This document shows, piece after piece, positions 27,499-36,234 of a stretch of 64,000 bases of DNA. Positions within the stretch are counted from its first letter, which is position 1, and each line of letters opens with the position of its first letter. Source of the DNA: Pseudodesulfovibrio senegalensis (lineage in GTDB: Bacteria; Desulfobacterota; Desulfovibrionia; Desulfovibrionales; Desulfovibrionaceae); NCBI RefSeq assembly GCF_008830225.1, contig NZ_WAIE01000004.1, positions 248,001 through 312,000 on the forward strand. Direction: 5' to 3'. The notes below the pieces were generated by a model. It saw nothing but the letters and a program-made list of their open reading frames with translations. It searched no databases and was not told the DNA's origin. The position numbers were made by a program, and so were the translations under genes.

Positions 27499-28239
27499 CT
27501 ATGCGCGTTCGGTCATTCGGGTGAACGGCCGCGCGAGTTTGGCCAGGAACTGCTTGCGGTCCATGCCTGTTCCGGCCGCCGAAGCGACCGCGAACTCATG
27601 GTAGTTCTCTGGCTTGTCGATGAGCAGGTAGATGACGTTGACATCCTCGGGGTCGGCCAGCGTCGCGTCCGGATAGCTCTTCTTGGCCAGGGCCAGACGC
27701 TCGTCGGCCAGCTTGAGCATTTCCTCCCGGTCACCGAACATCATGGTACCCGTGGGGCAGGCCTTGACGCAGGCCGGGAGCATGCCGCTGTGGATGCGGT
27801 CATTGCACATGGTGCATTTGGACATGAGTCCGGTGGCTTCGTCGCGCCGGGGAATGTTGTAGGGGCAGGCGTCGCGGATTTCCTCGAACACCTCCTTGGT
27901 GAATTCCCGGGTCTTGTCCGTGAACAACACGGCACCGGTCTTTTCGTCCTTGAGGATGGCGCCTTCCATATACATGTCGGCGGTTTCCTTGCAGGGCGCC
28001 ACTTCGCAGTGGCGGCACTGGTCCGGGAAGAAGTTCCAGCGGACCTTGCCGTTGTCCAGATGCTCGTGGAAGCGCACCAGCTTGTAGTTGTTGGGGTTCA
28101 GGTCCTGCGGATTCTGGTGGCTGCCCCAGCCCACTTGCGTGGTCTTGTTGGCGGGCAGCTCGTGCCATTCCTTGCAGGCTATCTGACAGCCTCGGCACGC
28201 CGTGCAGCGTGATGTGTCTACCAGAAACGTCTTGGGCAT
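27499..28239 (-). CDS. Formate dehydrogenase iron-sulfur subunit, copy 2
   Basis: 246 aa; start 28239 with AAGGAG upstream. It has the same four ferredoxin cysteine groups as copy 1 (CTACRGCQIACK, CRHCEVAPC, CTMCNDRI, CVKACPTG) and differs by a modest number of substitutions, mostly conservative, for example LVDTS for LIDTS and KKSYPDATL for KKKWPKAQL. It is the electron-transfer partner of the selenocysteine FdhA encoded immediately upstream. Gene duplication is the simplest explanation for the two pairs. Confidence 0.93.
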   Translation of the reverse strand: MPKTFLVDTSRCTACRGCQIACKEWHELPANKTTQVGWGSHQNPQDLNPNNYKLVRFHEHLDNGKVRWNFFPDQCRHCEVAPCKETADMYMEGAILKDEKTGAVLFTDKTREFTKEVFEEIRDACPYNIPRRDEATGLMSKCTMCNDRIHSGMLPACVKACPTGTMMFGDREEMLKLADERLALAKKSYPDATLADPEDVNVIYLLIDKPENYHEFAVASAAGTGMDRKQFLAKLARPFTRMTERA

Positions 28240-28256
28240 GATGATCTCCTTGAATC

Positions 28257-28280
28257 CGGGCGGGGATTTCCCCGCCCGGT
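28257..28280 (-). promoter_or_regulatory. Intercistronic hairpin between fdhA and fdhB (copy 2)
   Basis: Perfect stem CCGGGCGGGG / CCCCGCCCGG with an AAAT loop, lying between the fdhA stop and the fdhB ribosome-binding site. No T tract follows, so transcript stability or processing is more likely than termination. The copy-1 pair, with only 16 nt between genes, lacks it. Confidence 0.55.
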
Positions 28281-28287
28281 TTGCCAT

Positions 28288-31200
28288 TTAGGTTGCCAGC
28301 TCGGTGAGCTTTTCGGCCTTGCGGATGTTCACGCAGCACGCCTTGAATTCCGGGATGGTGGTGTTGGGGTCGCCCACCGACGGCGTAAGCCTGTTGGTGG
28401 AGTCGCCGCTTCCCGGAGTGGTCCAGCCGAAGCAGAAGGGCATGCCTATTTCGTGGATGATCCGGCCGTGAACCCTGAGAGGGCGCATGCGGATGGTGAC
28501 CATAGCTATGGCTTCCACCCGGCCGCGCACGCTCTCGACAATCACGCCGTCGCCGTTCTTGATTCCCTTTTCCTTGGCCAGTTCCGGGCTCATCTCCACA
28601 TAGAGCTGCGGCTCGGCTTCCAGCAGGTTGGGGATGTTTCTGGTTTCACCGCCGCCGCACCAGTGTTCGGTGAGGCTGTAGGTGGTCAGCACGATGGGGT
28701 ACTTGGGGTTCGCGGGCGGCGACAGCTTGTCCATGTCGCTGTCCACGAACTTGTAGCAGGGGCTGTTGAGCTGGCCGGAGAACAGGTTGCTATTGACCGG
28801 CGTTTCAACGGGCTCGTAGTGCTCGGAGAACGGTCCGTCAGCCCTGCCCGGGCCATAGAGCTGGCCCATGCCGTGCTTGTGCATGATGAAGGGCAGCTTG
28901 CCCTTGCCCGTTGCCAGTGGCGGCCATCCGCCATCGGGCACGTCGCCGACCCACTTGCCGTTCTTCCATTCGATGACGGCCTTTTCCGGGTTGTAGGACT
29001 TGCCGTTGAGGTCCACCGAGGCACGGTTGTAGAGGATGCGCCGGTTCACGGGCCAGCACCACGCCCAGTTGGGATACAGGCCGATCTTGGCCTGCATGGC
29101 GGTCTGCTTGGTGCTGCGACGCTTGGCCTTGTTGCCGTCCTCGTCGGTGTAGCTGCCCGCGTACAGCCAGTTCAGGCTGGACGTGGAACCATCGTCGGTC
29201 AGGGCCGTGAACGAAGGCACCTGCTGGCCCTTCTTGTACTTCTTGCCCTTGATGACCGTGTCTCTGGTGAAGTAGCCGTTGATCTCGGCGCACAGCTTTT
29301 CGGGGTCGTACTTTTCAGGCCAGTTCAGCTTGGTCACGGCCTCGGGGAGTGTGCCGCCTTCCTTGTTGTACAAGGCGCGCACGCGGTTCATGATGCCCAC
29401 GAACATGTCGCCGAAGGGCCGGGCCTCGAACGCGGGTTTCACGCACTGGTGGTGCCAGAGCAGCCAGCGTCCCGAGTTGGTCACGGAGCCGTCCTTTTCC
29501 AGGCGATGGGCCGAAGGCAGCAGGAAGACTTCCGTCTTGATCTTCTTGGGGTCCGCGCCCGGGCGGTGCCAGTTGTCCGTGGTCTCGGAATGGTGCAGTT
29601 CGCTGGTCACGAGCCAGTCGAGGTTGTCCAGCGCCTTTCTGAGCTTGTTGGTGTTGGGCACGCTGTTCATGGGGTTCAGCCCGATGATGATGCCGCCGCG
29701 GATCTTGTTGTTGTACATGCGGTCGAAGAGGTAGAGGTACGAATAGTCCTCGTCCTTTTCGATCTTGGGCAGCAGCTCGTAGCAGAAGCCGTTTTCCTTG
29801 GTGGCGTTTTCGCCGTACCAGGCCTTGAGCAGGCTGGCGAAGTACTTGGGCTTGTGCTGCCACCAGTTGGCCGACTGCGGGTCGCTGCTGACCGGGGTGT
29901 TGGCCTTGTTGTACTGCTCGTAGGTCTGCCACTCGTTGTGGGGCATGGCCATATAGCCCGGGATGATGTGGTAGAGCAGGGTGTGGTCCGTGGACCCCTG
30001 CACGTTGGGCTCGCCGCGCAGCGCGTTGATGCCGCCGCCGGCCACGCCGATGTTGCCCAGCAGCAGCTGGATGATGCCTGCGGAACGGATGTTCTGCACG
30101 CCCACGGTGTGCTGGGTCCAGCCCAGTGCGTACATCACGGTGCCGGCCTTGTCGCCGCGTCCGGTCGCCGAGAATGTCTTGTACACGCGCAGCAGGTCTT
30201 CGGGGGCCACGCCCGTGGTGGCGGAGACCTTGTCCAGCGTGTAGCGCGAGTAGTGTTTTTTCAGCAGCTGGAACACGCAGCGGGGATGCTTGAGGCTCTT
30301 GTCCCGCTTGGGAACGCCCTTGGAATCCAGCTCCAGGTTCCACTTGCTCTTGTCGTATTTTCTGGTTTTGGGATCATAGCCCGCGAACAGGCCGTCCTTG
30401 AATCCGAATTCCTTGCCCACGATGAGCGAGGCGTTGGTGTACTCCACCACGTACTGCTTGAAGAAGCGGTCGTTGTCGATGATGTACTTGATCATGCCAC
30501 CCAGAAAAGCGATGTCCGTGCCCGAACGGAGGGGGACATGGAAATCCGAGCGGGCCGACGTGCGCGAGAACTTCGGGTCCACGTGCATTACCGTGGCGCC
30601 CTTGTCCTTGGCCTTGAGTACCCACTTGAATGAAATCGGGTGGTGTTCGGCAGCATTGCTGCCCATTATGAGGATGGAATCGGCATTCTTGATGTCGATC
30701 CAGTGGTTGGTCATCGCACCGCGTCCGAACGACTCTCCCAGAGCCGCAACTGTGGCGCTGTGTCAGATACGGGCCTGGTGGTCCATGTGGACGACGCCCA
30801 GGCTTCTCATGGCTTGATGCGCGAGCGCGCACTCTTCGTTGCCCGCGTGGGAGGTGCCCAGCAGGAACATGGATTCGAGACGGTTGACCGTGTCACCCTT
30901 CTCATTCTTGAGGATGATGTCCTTGTCGCGGGTGTCCTTGATGCGCCGCGCTATGCGGTCCATCACCCAGTCCCAGCTCTTTTCTTCCCACTTGTCGCTG
31001 TAGGGAGCGCGGTACATGGGTTTCTTGAGCCTGTGGTGGCTGGTGGTCATGCTCAGCATGGCCGCGCCCTTGGCGCACAGGGAACCTTCGTTAATGGGGT
31101 AGTCCGGGTCGCCTTCCGTGCCCACGAGCTTGTCGCCCTTCACATAGCCTATGATGTGGCAGCTCACCGAGCAGAACGGACAGACCGTGATCACTTCCCT

Positions 31201-31329
31201 TGCCCCGTCGATCTTCAGACCGGCGGCGTACGCCTTGACCGGCGTGAGATTCACGCCGAGCTGGGCCAGGGAGAGACATGCTGCGGACGAGCCTGCGAGC
31301 TTCAGGAAGCTCCGGCGGTCACATTTCAT
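28288..31329 (-). CDS. Formate dehydrogenase catalytic subunit, selenocysteine form (copy 2)
   Basis: 1013 aa if the in-frame TGA at 30765-30763 is read as selenocysteine (residue 189, between HQARI and HSATV). Both sides of the TGA are open in one frame and align without gaps to the Cys paralogue at 23769-26813. The start at 31329 has AAGGAGG and gives a Tat signal (DRRSFLKLAG). The [4Fe-4S] cysteines C50, C53, C57 and C85 are present. Selenocysteine at this place is the classical active-site ligand of Mo/W formate dehydrogenases. A conventional gene finder would split this gene at the TGA. selA/selB/selC must lie elsewhere. Confidence 0.95.
30738..30755 (-). promoter_or_regulatory. Candidate bacterial SECIS element in fdhA copy 2
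   Basis: Seven nt after the UGA, CCACAGT can pair with GCTCTGG (one mismatch) around a TGCG loop. The UGACAC start and the GTTGCGGCTCTG stretch resemble the E. coli fdhF element in sequence and position. The stem is weaker than the two hairpins found in the other selenoprotein candidates. Confidence 0.55.
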
Positions 31330-31700
31330 GAATGGCCTCCTTGGTTTGCGCAGGGCCTCGGGCCGCTGCGATATTGGGTTCAGCTAACAATTTTCAGTGG
31401 CCTCCATTATTGCACGCGCAGGTCTTTTTTCAACGTGTTAATTCAAACACGTCAGGGTGTTTTCACCTGTTGTGCGCCCTGTTTGAAATGTGCTCTCCGC
31501 CCTTTGTTCATGCGGATTCTCCGCGTTTTGCGGTTCCGGTGATTTCGTGCGGCAAAGTGGGTCTTGCCAAGGATTCGACACCACATGGAAAGAGCAGGCG
31601 TCCGATGCCGTTGTGCGGGCAAGTGGGTGTTTCTTGTTTTTTTTGATGCGGGCACGTACCTTGGGCGAAATCATGGATTCATCCAGCCCGTGGAGGCGGC
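31330..31700. promoter_or_regulatory. Divergent promoter region between fdhA copy 2 and the binding-protein gene
   Basis: 371 bases, no gene seen. The motif AATTAACACGTTGAAA (minus strand) lies at 31443-31428. It overlaps a -35-like TTGAAA with AATAAT 16 nt downstream, about 90 nt before the fdhA start. The rest is AT-rich and presumably also holds the promoter for the plus-strand signalling operon. Confidence 0.6.
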
Positions 31701-33005
31701 TTGAAGTACTTGCTTTCCATCCTTTTCGTCCTCGTATTCGCCTGTGGCGCCTGCGAACCCGTGGATAGAGACGACCTTTCCGCGCGCGAAACGCCCGGCG
31801 TGAGCGACACCGAGATTCGCCTCGGGTCGTCGCTGGCCCTTTCCGGCCACGCCGGGTATCTGGGAACCCAGACCCTGCGCGGGGCCATGAGCTATATCCG
31901 CTATGTGAACGAATCCGGCGGCGTGCACGGACGTACCATCCGCGTGGTGGCTCGCGACGACGCCTATGATCCGCCCACTTGTCTGGCCAACACACAGCAA
32001 TTCATTCTCGGCGGCCGCGTGTTTGCCCTGTTCTGTTACGTGGGCACGCCCACCACCGTGAAGATACTGCCCATGGTGCAGGAGGCACGCATTCCGCTGC
32101 TGGGCATGTTCACCGGGGCCAACGCCCTGCGCGAGCCGTTCAATCGCTACGTGGTCAACATCCGCGCCTCCTACTATCAGGAGACCGAGGCGGCCGTGCG
32201 GCATCTGGTGCAGGGCCTCGGCATTCGCGACATCGCGGTTTTTTATCAGTTCGACGCCTATGGGTTCGACGGGCTTGTGGGCACGGAGCTGGCGCTCAAG
32301 CAGTATGGACTGGAGCCTGTGGCGCGCGGTTCGTATATCCGGGGAACCCGTGACGTGGAGGAGGGGCTGAACAAGATTCTTCATTCCGGGGCCGAGGCCG
32401 TGGTCATGATCGGCACGTATGACGCCTGCGGCGAGTTCATCCACCGCTCGGTGGAACAGGATTACTGCCCGCTGTTTTACAACGTTTCATTCGTGGGCGG
32501 CGAAGAACTGGCGCGCCGGGTGGCGGACACGGGCCAATGCGTGGTGGTCGTGTCGCAGGTGGTGCCGCCGCCGCAGACGTTTTCCACACAGGGTGGCGAG
32601 CCGGATTACGTGACTCTGCTCAAGCGCTACTATCCCAGTGAAGAGCCCAGCGACGTGGGGCTGGAAGGCTACCTGAACGCGCGCGTCATGGTGGAGGGGC
32701 TGCGCAAGGCGGGCCGCAAGCTCACGCGCATCGGGTTCATCCGCGCCATCGAGTCCCTTTCCGATTTTCCGCTGGGCCGTTCCCTGCGCGCCTCGTTCGG
32801 TCCCGACGACCATCAGGGCCTTGACCGGGTTTTCTTTGCCCGGCTGACCGGCGGACGCATGGAGCCTTTCCACGATTGGAGCGCGTTGGTGTCCAGACAT
32901 GGGGCAGACTGTTCAGGCGCCGTCACGGGGGCCGGTCCCGTATCCGGAGTCGGTCGGGCGGGTGGCCCGGCAACGGAGACGCAGCCCGACGGGGGCGGCA
33001 CATGA
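31701..33005 (+). CDS. Periplasmic branched-chain-amino-acid-type binding protein, sensor component
   Basis: 434 aa. The start is TTG at 31701, with GGAGG 5-9 nt upstream. It begins with a hydrophobic segment rich in cysteine (VFACGAC), suggesting a lipoprotein or secreted protein. The body is a Leu/Ile/Val-binding (type I periplasmic binding) domain: EIRLGSSLALSGHAG, YVNESGGVHGR, and a central FYQFDAYGFDG. It overlaps the histidine kinase gene by four bases (ATGA) and has no permease genes nearby. It therefore probably presents a ligand to the kinase rather than feeding a transporter. Ligand unknown. Confidence 0.8.
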   Translation: MKYLLSILFVLVFACGACEPVDRDDLSARETPGVSDTEIRLGSSLALSGHAGYLGTQTLRGAMSYIRYVNESGGVHGRTIRVVARDDAYDPPTCLANTQQFILGGRVFALFCYVGTPTTVKILPMVQEARIPLLGMFTGANALREPFNRYVVNIRASYYQETEAAVRHLVQGLGIRDIAVFYQFDAYGFDGLVGTELALKQYGLEPVARGSYIRGTRDVEEGLNKILHSGAEAVVMIGTYDACGEFIHRSVEQDYCPLFYNVSFVGGEELARRVADTGQCVVVVSQVVPPPQTFSTQGGEPDYVTLLKRYYPSEEPSDVGLEGYLNARVMVEGLRKAGRKLTRIGFIRAIESLSDFPLGRSLRASFGPDDHQGLDRVFFARLTGGRMEPFHDWSALVSRHGADCSGAVTGAGPVSGVGRAGGPATETQPDGGGT

Positions 33006-35020
33006 GCCTGATTCGGGCTATTGAACGCCGTTTCGGCGCGGCCAGCTTCCAGAACAAGATGGTGCTGTCCATGCTGGCGGGCATCATGTTCATCTCCGTG
33101 ATGATCGCGCTTGTGGCGCGCTGGATTCTGGTGTCATCGCTCACGGACGAACTGGAGCAGCGCGGCAAGAGCATCGCCCATTCCATTGCGGATCGTGGGG
33201 GCGTGCACATTCTGGATGACGACATTCCCCAGCTGCTGGCCCTGATTTTCGACGAGGTGCGCTTGCAGGAACGCCGACATCTCATTTCCTACATCATCGT
33301 CGAGGACCAGGAAGGAACCGTGCTGGCGCATACCATGACCCGCCAGCTTCCGGACGAGTTGCTTGATCACAAGCTGGCCGAGGAAGGACGCGACAGCGTG
33401 CGGCTGGTGCGGGTGGGACACACGCAGGTCTACGACATCGCCGCGCCCATCAACGAGGGGCTGTACCGCATCGGCACCGTGCACGTGGGCCTGAGCAAGA
33501 CGCACATCGACAGCCTTGTTTCCAAGCTGCGCGTGGCCTTTCTGGGTTTTATTTCCGGTGTGGTGCTCATCGCCTTTTACCTTTCGCACCGGCTTTCGCG
33601 ATCCATCACCCGGCCCATTCACGACCTCACGGTCATTGCCGACGAGATCAGCCGCGGCAACTTCGACACCCCCGTCAAGAACTCGGACGGCAACTGGGAC
33701 CCCACCCAATGCCCGGCCTACAAGGATACGGACCTGCCGTGCTGGCATTTCGACCTGAGCTATGACCAGACCCCGGGGCACATGGCGGACGAATACCGCA
33801 ACTGCAACAGGTGCCTGTTTTACCGCAAGCGGCAGGGCGACGAGGTTGTGCAGCTGGCGGATTCGTTTCGCAACATGGTCTGGTCCATCCGGCTGTACCG
33901 CCACCGTTTGCGGGAATCCGAGGAAAAATACCGTTCGCTTTTCGATTCCGGGCCGGACCCGGTTTTCGTGGTGGATTGCTCGGACGGAACCATTGTGGAC
34001 GCCAATCCGCGCACCGAGGAGCTGTACGGGTATTCCCGCAGCGAGCTCAAGGGCATGCCGTTTGAGGCCCTTGCGGCCGAAGACGGCACGGTCTGCGCCC
34101 AGCAGCTGGACGGCGAGGGCGGGTGTGCGTATTTTCCCAAGGTCATTCACTACCGCAGGCAGGGCGAGCCGTTCTTCGTGAACATGCATGCCTGTCCCAT
34201 TTCCTATCGCGGCAGGCATGCCATCATCGTGGGCGTGACCGACATCACCGAGATGATCGAAAAGGACGCCCAACTCATACAGGCCGGAAAGATGAAATCG
34301 CTGGGCGAAATGTCCGCGGGCATAGCCCATGAGCTGAACCAGCCGCTCAACGCCATCAAGATGGGCAGCGAATACCTGATGATGATGCAGGAGCAGGGCA
34401 GGGAAGTCCCCGAGAATCAACAGCGCGAGGTCATCGCGGAAATCAGCGCGCAGGTGGACCGCGTTTCGGAGATCATCAGGACTTTGCGCGGGTTCGGGCG
34501 CAAGGCCGACATGGTGCGGGAAGACGTGGATGTGAACCGGGCCGTGCAGGCAGTGCTCTCGCTGCTGCGCCGCCAGTTCGAACTGGACGACATCCGTTTC
34601 GTGCTGGATTTCAATGAGGTCCCGCCCATACTCGCCCAATCCAACCGTCTGCAACAGGTCATCCTGAATTTGCTGACCAATGCGCGCGACGCCATCAACG
34701 ACATGAGCAGCCCGATCGCGACCAAGGCGGACCGGCGGATTACCATCCGGTCCGGCGCGGCAGACGGCCATGTCTTCGTGTCCGTGGAAGACACGGGGCA
34801 GGGTATTCCCGAGCACGCGCGGCACAAGGTCTTCGAGCCGTTCTACACCACCAAGGAAGCCGGACATGGCATGGGGTTGGGACTTGCCATATCGTACGGA
34901 ATCGTGAAGGATTACGGAGGGGAAATGCACATCGACAGCACGCCGGGACGCGGCACCTGTTTCCGGCTGGAATTTCCGGTCCATGAAACGGGCGCGTCCA
35001 AGAGGGAGGGACACGCGTGA
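33002..35020 (+). CDS. Membrane histidine kinase with HAMP, Cys-rich insert and PAS
   Basis: 672 aa. ATG 33002 overlaps the upstream stop. It has a transmembrane helix (~19-42), a periplasmic sensor (~43-175), a second helix (~178-200), HAMP and PAS (~310-420). The HisKA domain carries the phospho-histidine (GIAHELNQPLNAI) and the HATPase domain has DTGQGIP and GLGLAISYGIV. Between HAMP and PAS is an insert with cysteines at 237, 247, 268 and 271 (C-x9-C..CNRC), which could bind a metal, Fe-S or heme-type group. The binding-protein gene upstream and the response regulator downstream overlap it, so the three form a signalling operon. Confidence 0.87.
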   Translation: MSLIRAIERRFGAASFQNKMVLSMLAGIMFISVMIALVARWILVSSLTDELEQRGKSIAHSIADRGGVHILDDDIPQLLALIFDEVRLQERRHLISYIIVEDQEGTVLAHTMTRQLPDELLDHKLAEEGRDSVRLVRVGHTQVYDIAAPINEGLYRIGTVHVGLSKTHIDSLVSKLRVAFLGFISGVVLIAFYLSHRLSRSITRPIHDLTVIADEISRGNFDTPVKNSDGNWDPTQCPAYKDTDLPCWHFDLSYDQTPGHMADEYRNCNRCLFYRKRQGDEVVQLADSFRNMVWSIRLYRHRLRESEEKYRSLFDSGPDPVFVVDCSDGTIVDANPRTEELYGYSRSELKGMPFEALAAEDGTVCAQQLDGEGGCAYFPKVIHYRRQGEPFFVNMHACPISYRGRHAIIVGVTDITEMIEKDAQLIQAGKMKSLGEMSAGIAHELNQPLNAIKMGSEYLMMMQEQGREVPENQQREVIAEISAQVDRVSEIIRTLRGFGRKADMVREDVDVNRAVQAVLSLLRRQFELDDIRFVLDFNEVPPILAQSNRLQQVILNLLTNARDAINDMSSPIATKADRRITIRSGAADGHVFVSVEDTGQGIPEHARHKVFEPFYTTKEAGHGMGLGLAISYGIVKDYGGEMHIDSTPGRGTCFRLEFPVHETGASKREGHA

Positions 35021-35706
35021 TGCAGAAAATCTTGGTCATTGATGATGAAAAACCGACCCTGAAGATGTTCGGCCTGTTGCTGGGCGCTTTGGGCTACGAG
35101 ACTCTGACCGCGGAAAACGGCCGCGAAGGCGTGGACGCGTTTCGCGAGCACCGGCCCGAGATCGTGCTCACGGACATCAAGATGCCGATCATGGACGGCA
35201 TCGAGGCCCTGCGCGAGATCAAGCGCATCGATCCCCACGCCGAGGTGGTCATCATCACCGGCCACGGCGACATGGAACTGGCCATCGAGGCCCTGAATCT
35301 GGACGCCACGGATTTCATCAACAAGCCCGTGCAGCGGCAGACCCTTGCGCAGGCCCTTGAGCGCGCAAAACAGCGTTTGGCCCTTTCCCGCAACGAGCAG
35401 ACCCAGATAGCCGTGGAGCAGGACGGGGATACCGTGGTGCTGGCCTTGCGCGGCAACCTGACCGGGTTGAGTGAAAAGGCGCTGCGCAACGGTTTTGAAC
35501 AGGCCGCAAACAAGGGCGGCAAGGCCATGAAGCTGCGTTTCGACGCCAACGCCTCCATCAACGGGGCCGGGATTTCCGCGCTCGCGGAACTGCTGACCGG
35601 CTACTGCGAAAGCGGTGGACAGGTAGCCGTGGAAGGGCTTTCCGACAATTTCCGCACTGTGTTCGACATGGTGGGCATATCTCGTCTGGTACGCTACATT
35701 TCCTAG
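35020..35706 (+). CDS. Response regulator with STAS output domain
   Basis: 228 aa from ATG 35020 (a GTG one codon earlier is also possible; GAGGGAGGG lies upstream). The REC domain has the acidic pair VIDDE, phospho-acceptor D52 (VLTDIKMP), a threonine in IITGHG and lysine in NKPV. Instead of a DNA-binding domain the C-terminus is a STAS-like fold: LALRGNLTG..., then SINGAGISALAELL at the position where anti-sigma antagonists carry their regulatory serine. Output is therefore likely protein-protein interaction, perhaps control of an anti-sigma factor. Confidence 0.82.
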   Translation: MQKILVIDDEKPTLKMFGLLLGALGYETLTAENGREGVDAFREHRPEIVLTDIKMPIMDGIEALREIKRIDPHAEVVIITGHGDMELAIEALNLDATDFINKPVQRQTLAQALERAKQRLALSRNEQTQIAVEQDGDTVVLALRGNLTGLSEKALRNGFEQAANKGGKAMKLRFDANASINGAGISALAELLTGYCESGGQVAVEGLSDNFRTVFDMVGISRLVRYIS

Positions 35707-35710
35707 TCAG

Positions 35711-36038
35711 GCTGGCGATAAAGGCCCGATAGCGGCGTTGCTGCATAAAGACCAGATTCTCGCGTACGTTTTGTACGCGTCGTCCCTGGTCTTTTTTTGC
35801 GCCTGGCTCTCGAACTTTTCTCGCCAGCCTGCATGAATGGTTGCCCCGCCCGATAGCGGCCGTTGCTGCATAAAGACCAGATTCTCGCGTACGTTTTGTA
35901 CGTGTCGTCCCTGGTCTTTTTTTGCGCCTGGCTCTCGAACCTTTCTCGCCAGCCTGCATGAATGGTTGCCCCGCCCGATAGCGGCGTTGCTGCACAAAGA
36001 CCAGATTCTCGCGTACGTTTTGTACGCGTCGTCCCTGT
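35711..36038. repeat. Tandem array B: ~124-bp repeats of the same family as array A
   Basis: The marker CCGATAGCGGC recurs at 35726, 35850 and 35975, that is 124-125 bp apart, giving two full units and a shortened third. Each unit has CGCGTAC-GTTTT-GTACGCG (one copy GTACGTG) inside an outer stem AAAGACCAG / CTGGTCTTT, followed by T7. The core sequence closely matches array A, 13 kb away. It begins five bases after the REC-STAS stop. The 528-nt region 35707-36234 has no credible gene. Confidence 0.9.
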
Positions 36039-36166
36039 TCTGCTGCTGCATCCGCAGGATGCAGCGGCATGCCAAACGAGGAGAATGTCTCCGTCATGCG
36101 CTTTTAACGACACCTGCGTCCGGACCGCGAAGCGGGCCAGACGCAGCACAAACGGTTTTGGAGATT

Positions 36167-36198
36167 CCAAAGAACCTTTTTCCCAAAAGGTTCTTTGG
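36167..36198. terminator. Perfect 14-bp inverted repeat near the transposase stop
   Basis: CCAAAGAACCTTTT / AAAAGGTTCTTTGG with a TCCC loop, 36 nt beyond the transposase stop codon. It lacks a T run outside the stem, so it may be a rho-independent-like terminator or a repeat remnant. Confidence 0.5.
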
Positions 36199-36234
36199 CC
36201 GCCGGAGGCATTCTTTTCCTACTGATTTGTCGCG

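Noticed and set aside
23658-30633. Long plus-strand open frames opposite both fdhA genes
   Set aside because: Their near-identity merely reflects the duplicated fdhA genes on the other strand.
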